Assembly: GCA_003022255.1 (NCBI GenBank)
Contig: PXPA01000059.1
Coordinates: forward strand, 1 to 8,438
Direction of reading: 5' to 3'
DNA length: 8,438 nt
DNA from: Parcubacteria group bacterium SW_6_46_9
GTDB lineage: Bacteria > Patescibacteriota > Minisyncoccia > Phycocordibacterales > SW-6-46-9
In this document: in pieces, positions 6,912 to 8,438 of the stretch
Position numbering within the stretch: the first letter of the stretch is position 1
Layout of the letters: every line of letters starts with the position of its first letter
Made by a program: the position numbers and the translations under genes
Notes under the pieces: generated by a model
Database searches by the model: none
Seen by the model: the letters and a program-made list of their open reading frames with translations, nothing else
Told to the model about the DNA's origin: nothing

Positions 6912-6940
6912 ACTATAAGAAACTTTTAGTTGTTTGTCAA
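6912..6940 (-). promoter_or_regulatory. Strong sigma-70-type promoter of the minus-strand unit
   Basis: On the minus strand TTGACA (6940-6935) is a perfect -35, followed by a 17-bp spacer and TATAGT (6917-6912), five of six matches to the -10 consensus. The expected start is at an A at 6905. It is one of the two best promoters in the window. Confidence 0.78.
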
Positions 6941-6967
6941 TCACTAGCATACTGAAGTTTAATTCCG

Positions 6968-7066
6968 CTCATTTAATGCGTACGGCTTCGTATTATTATC
7001 TATCTACTCAAGCTCTATACCGGCAGACAGACCTCGATTTAATCTAGAGATAAAAAACTGTATTTA
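6968..7066 (+). repeat. Imperfect direct repeat, copy 1 (left of the prepilin gene)
   Basis: This copy aligns with 7761-7861 at an offset of 793 bp. The core CTCAAGCTCTAT is identical, followed by GGCAGACAGAC versus GGTAGACAGAC; the 39 bases before the core match at 22 positions without gaps, and after the core similarity continues, with a small gap, to TGTATTT. In frame the core reads LLKLYTGRQTSI and then meets a stop; a TAA also interrupts the frame upstream, so this copy is not a gene. Confidence 0.65.
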
Positions 7067-7070
7067 TTAT

Positions 7071-7130
7071 AGCCCAAAGGGCTTACCACGGATCTTTGCT
7101 CCGTGAGGGTGCCACGGGTTTTGCCCGTGG
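7071..7130 (+). repeat. Cluster of three small hairpins
   Basis: Three consecutive stem-loops occupy 60 bases: AGCCC-AAA-GGGCT (7071-7083), CACGGA-7-TCCGTG (7087-7105) and CCACGGG-TTTTG-CCCGTGG (7112-7130). The second and third loops share TTTGC/TTTTG, resembling the loop of the terminator hairpin at 6619-6645 read on its minus strand (GGCTTTGCC). None is followed by a T-run, so they do not look like terminators. With the repeat copy to their left they fill most of the non-coding stretch 6946-7234. Confidence 0.6.
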
Positions 7131-7214
7131 GTATCTACTTTCTATTCGAAGGGCAGAAGTCCATAGGCTCGGTCTATTATAAGTATCCACTTGGATTTTT
7201 AGTGAAGGTGACCG

Positions 7215-7223
7215 TGTTATTAT
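7215..7223 (+). promoter_or_regulatory. Extended -10 promoter of the prepilin gene
   Basis: TGTTATTAT is a TGN extended -10 with TATTAT, five of six matches. It predicts a transcript start near 7230, only five bases before ATG 7235, so the mRNA would be almost leaderless. No clear -35 at the right distance; TTGGAT at 7191 is 21 bp away. Confidence 0.45.
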
Positions 7224-7234
7224 TTAACCAAATT

Positions 7235-7738
7235 ATGGATTCAAAGTATGGGTTTACCCTAATTGAATTGCTCGTGGTTATTTCAATAATTAGCTTGCTG
7301 TCATCATTTGTGTTGGTCGGCCTGCAAAAAGCAAGAAACAACGCTAAAGCAACACGAGCTCGCCAGGATATTGATTTGCTTGTAAATGCCATCCAGCTGG
7401 CTTCGCAAAATGAGGGTGGTGTAACTCTCAAGCAGATTACCGGCAGTGGTTGCAGTGAGTGCCCATGTCGTGGACAACAGTTAAAAAATATTTCTAAATC
7501 TAGCACTTGCTTTCAAGGAATGCAAAGTGCTATAGAAAAAATTAGTAAAGCTGCGGGTCCAGCCTATACAGACTTGGAAGAAAAATTAGCTCGTGATCCG
7601 TGGGGGGCTCCATATCTAATTGACGAAAATGAATCAACGAGTGGTAGTGGACTAGGAACCATAAAAAGTGCTGGTCCCGATGGTATTGCACCGGGTCATT
7701 CTACTGGCGAGATTGGAAGAAGAATACCTGAGTCTTGA
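7235..7738 (+). CDS. Type IV prepilin / GspG-like pseudopilin with Cys cluster
   Basis: A 167-residue prepilin-like protein. MDSKYG is a six-residue leader, and GFTLIELLVVISIISLL is the class III signal: a prepilin peptidase would cut after G6 and methylate F7, and E11 is the conserved Glu5 of the mature pilin. The hydrophobic N-terminal helix continues to about residue 30, followed by an amphipathic helix (31-58). C73, C76, C78 and C92 form a C-x2-C-x-C...C cluster typical of a Patescibacteria pilin-like group I recall. DPWGAPYLIDENE (121-133) and IKSAGPDG (143-150) are GspG-like. The frame stays open upstream to 7103, but that part lacks a plausible start and includes the hairpins. No assembly ATPase, platform protein or peptidase gene is nearby, so it would rely on machinery encoded elsewhere. 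It stands alone between two direct repeats. Confidence 0.88.
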   Translation: MDSKYGFTLIELLVVISIISLLSSFVLVGLQKARNNAKATRARQDIDLLVNAIQLASQNEGGVTLKQITGSGCSECPCRGQQLKNISKSSTCFQGMQSAIEKISKAAGPAYTDLEEKLARDPWGAPYLIDENESTSGSGLGTIKSAGPDGIAPGHSTGEIGRRIPES

Positions 7739-7760
7739 GAAGTGAGCAGCCTCAAGTTCG

Positions 7761-7861
7761 TCCATCAAGCGCATGCCGCAAGGTATTGTCACCGATATAC
7801 TCAAGCTCTATGACGGTAGACAGACTTCAGTCCAATATTTAAAGATAGAAAATGTATTTCT
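7761..7861 (+). repeat. Imperfect direct repeat, copy 2 (right of the prepilin gene)
   Basis: Partner of 6968-7066. Here the frame is longer: ATG 7773 to TAA 7896-7898 gives 41 codons, beginning MPQGIVTDILKLYDGRQTSV. Differences from copy 1 in the core fall mostly at third codon positions (GGC/GGT, ACC/ACT, TCG/TCA), which suggests both derive from a coding sequence of the form LKLYxGRQTS. There is no Shine-Dalgarno and no visible promoter for the 41-codon frame, so I do not call it a gene. Confidence 0.65.
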
Positions 7862-7898
7862 TTGCTGTGTTAACAAAAACGGGCAGCAGTATTACTAA

Positions 7899-8051
7899 TT
7901 CGTTTATCTCAGTCGTATATAACAATTAAGGTAATAGAAATAGAGTTTTTTGCGAATTGTTTTTTTGTGATAGTGGAATATTATTTTTAAGCAGTAACCA
8001 GTATAATCGTTTCGGGTCGATTCATTCTAGTTAAAAAATCATATCTCTCAC
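7899..8051. other. AT-rich non-coding stretch
   Basis: This part of the 394-bp gap between the prepilin gene and the next start is AT-rich with several T-runs (7945-7968) but no matching hairpin, no credible reading frame and no RNA gene that I can recognise. Confidence 0.5.
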
Positions 8052-8079
8052 TTGACAAGTTATAAATATCTGTAATAAT
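8052..8079 (+). promoter_or_regulatory. Strong promoter upstream of the truncated secreted-protein gene
   Basis: TTGACA (8052-8057) is a perfect -35; 16 bp later AATAAT (8074-8079) matches the -10 at five of six positions and is preceded by TG (8071-8072), giving an extended -10. The expected start is near 8086, 47 nt before ATG 8133. Confidence 0.7.
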
Positions 8080-8132
8080 AACATTGGACTTCAAAATTAC
8101 ATCACACTACTGTAAGTAGACCTTAAAAGCTC

Positions 8133-8438
8133 ATGCAACGAATTGGTTTCACTGTATCGCTCGTTCTCGCGCTTTTTTCACTTTCTTTGCTTGGTATCAA
8201 CGAAGTGGAGAGGGTAAACCAGGCCAAGAAGCAGGCTCAGGAAGCAATCGAAAGCATGGATGACGGCCGGATGGCTGTCCACCCTCTCCTTGTCCTCGAT
8301 ATCGTCATAGATACCGTATCCGTCTGCATAGAGAATCACACTCCCGTCGCCGTATTCTGCGATGTCTTCGTCAATGTCTTGGAGGTCCTTGCAGACCAGA
8401 AATCGAACTCGTCCGTCATTCCGACGGACGAATGGCAA
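8133..8438 (+). pseudogene. Start of a secreted or membrane-anchored protein gene, apparently broken by IS sequence; runs off the window
   Basis: The frame is open for 102 codons to the window edge. The first 21 residues (MQRIGFTVSLVLALFSLSLL) are a good signal peptide or N-terminal anchor with a basic start and hydrophobic core. Residues 22-41 (INEVERVNQAKKQAQEAIES) look like the start of a charged helix. From about residue 42 the sequence changes to a Val/Ile/Asp-rich stretch that is the exact antisense of a transposase fragment, so it is probably not native coding sequence. A strong promoter 47 nt upstream supports expression of the native 5' part. No Shine-Dalgarno is visible. The original protein cannot be identified from 41 residues. 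Confidence 0.45.
8256..8438 (-). mobile_element. Truncated IS1595-family (ISXO2-like) transposase fragment, haloarchaeal type
   Basis: Read on the minus strand from the right edge, 61 residues resemble the catalytic core of ISXO2-like transposases as found in haloarchaeal IS elements: VRRNDGRVRFLVCKDLQD (4-21), EDIAEYGDGSVILYADGY (24-41) with D39 the likely second catalytic Asp, and IYDDIEDKERVDSHPAVIH (43-61). In the family this is followed by a His/Asn/Glu-containing block (HTN..E-like) that completes the active site. Here the similarity stops at H61 (8256-8258) and the frame continues with unrelated residues to a TGA at 8178. The fragment therefore lacks its C-terminal third and at least one end of the element, and it is inactive. 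The upstream part lies beyond the window. Identification is from memory of the family, without a search. Confidence 0.65.

Noticed and set aside
6744..6950. Second minus-strand frame overlapping the 67-residue gene
   Set aside because: Its start lies upstream of the -35 box of the clear promoter, so it would not be in the transcript.
7103..7234. Upstream extension of the prepilin frame from GTG 7103
   Set aside because: It would place about 44 residues with a hydrophobic stretch before the prepilin leader, runs through the hairpin cluster, and the extended -10 at 7215 lies inside it.
7773..7898. 41-codon frame in repeat copy 2
   Set aside because: No Shine-Dalgarno or promoter, and the paired copy has stop codons; treated as a repeat or gene remnant rather than a gene.
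6946..8132. tRNA, rRNA, CRISPR array or known riboswitch in the loose right-hand region
   Set aside because: I looked for cloverleaf motifs, regularly spaced short repeats and conserved riboswitch cores and saw none; the two repeats are too far apart and too diverged for CRISPR.
8178..8255. C-terminal continuation of the minus-strand transposase frame to the TGA at 8178
   Set aside because: Residues after H61 no longer resemble the family and are antisense to a good signal peptide on the plus strand; read-through past a break.

Overview
The window reads as accessory and housekeeping DNA from a bacterium of the Patescibacteria/CPR type. Four things point there. The HlyD-like adaptor carries an inserted beta-rich domain with a PLGTRGLYIEFP-like segment that I associate with Parcubacteria-like genomes. 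The prepilin-like protein has a C-x2-C-x-C cluster followed by DPWGAPY and SAGPDG. Several genes have little or no leader and no Shine-Dalgarno. Intergenic gaps are mostly short. The bacterial L21 protein and RND pump exclude an archaeal host for the main block. L21 and the DUF427 protein are unusually acidic, and the right edge carries a fragment of a haloarchaeal-type IS1595 transposase, so a hypersaline habitat is plausible; that part is inference.

Layout. Bases 1-4312 are an efflux module: the 3' part of an HlyD-type membrane fusion protein overlaps by 8 nt a complete AcrB-family RND pump of 1034 residues. A TGGTACAAT extended -10 then sits exactly one spacer upstream of an ATG, predicting a leaderless mRNA for a small two-helix membrane protein (4334-4585). 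This is translationally coupled to an AT-rich multi-helix membrane protein (4594-5274) built from two copies of one hairpin motif. A DUF427 protein (5295-5594, minus) and an AAG/MPG-type 3-methyladenine DNA glycosylase (5624-6169, plus) diverge from a 29-bp gap. Ribosomal protein L21 follows (6247-6582), with no L27 gene behind it.

From 6600 to the end the region is looser. A minus-strand transcription unit has both a near-consensus promoter (TTGACA-17-TATAGT) and an intrinsic terminator; it encodes a 67-residue unknown protein or is a structured RNA. Then comes a prepilin-like gene (7235-7738) flanked by two ~100-bp imperfect direct repeats 793 bp apart, with three small hairpins between the first repeat and the gene. 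The last part holds a strong promoter and the start of a secreted or membrane-anchored protein gene whose sequence appears to be broken at about 8256 by the antisense strand of a truncated IS1595-family transposase.

How the genes work together: the adaptor and pump form one export system; the glycosylase and L21 are independent housekeeping functions; the two membrane proteins downstream of the pump have their own promoter and are probably a separate unit. The most unusual items are the repeat-flanked prepilin locus, the compact minus-strand unit with mutually exclusive hairpins, and the IS junction.
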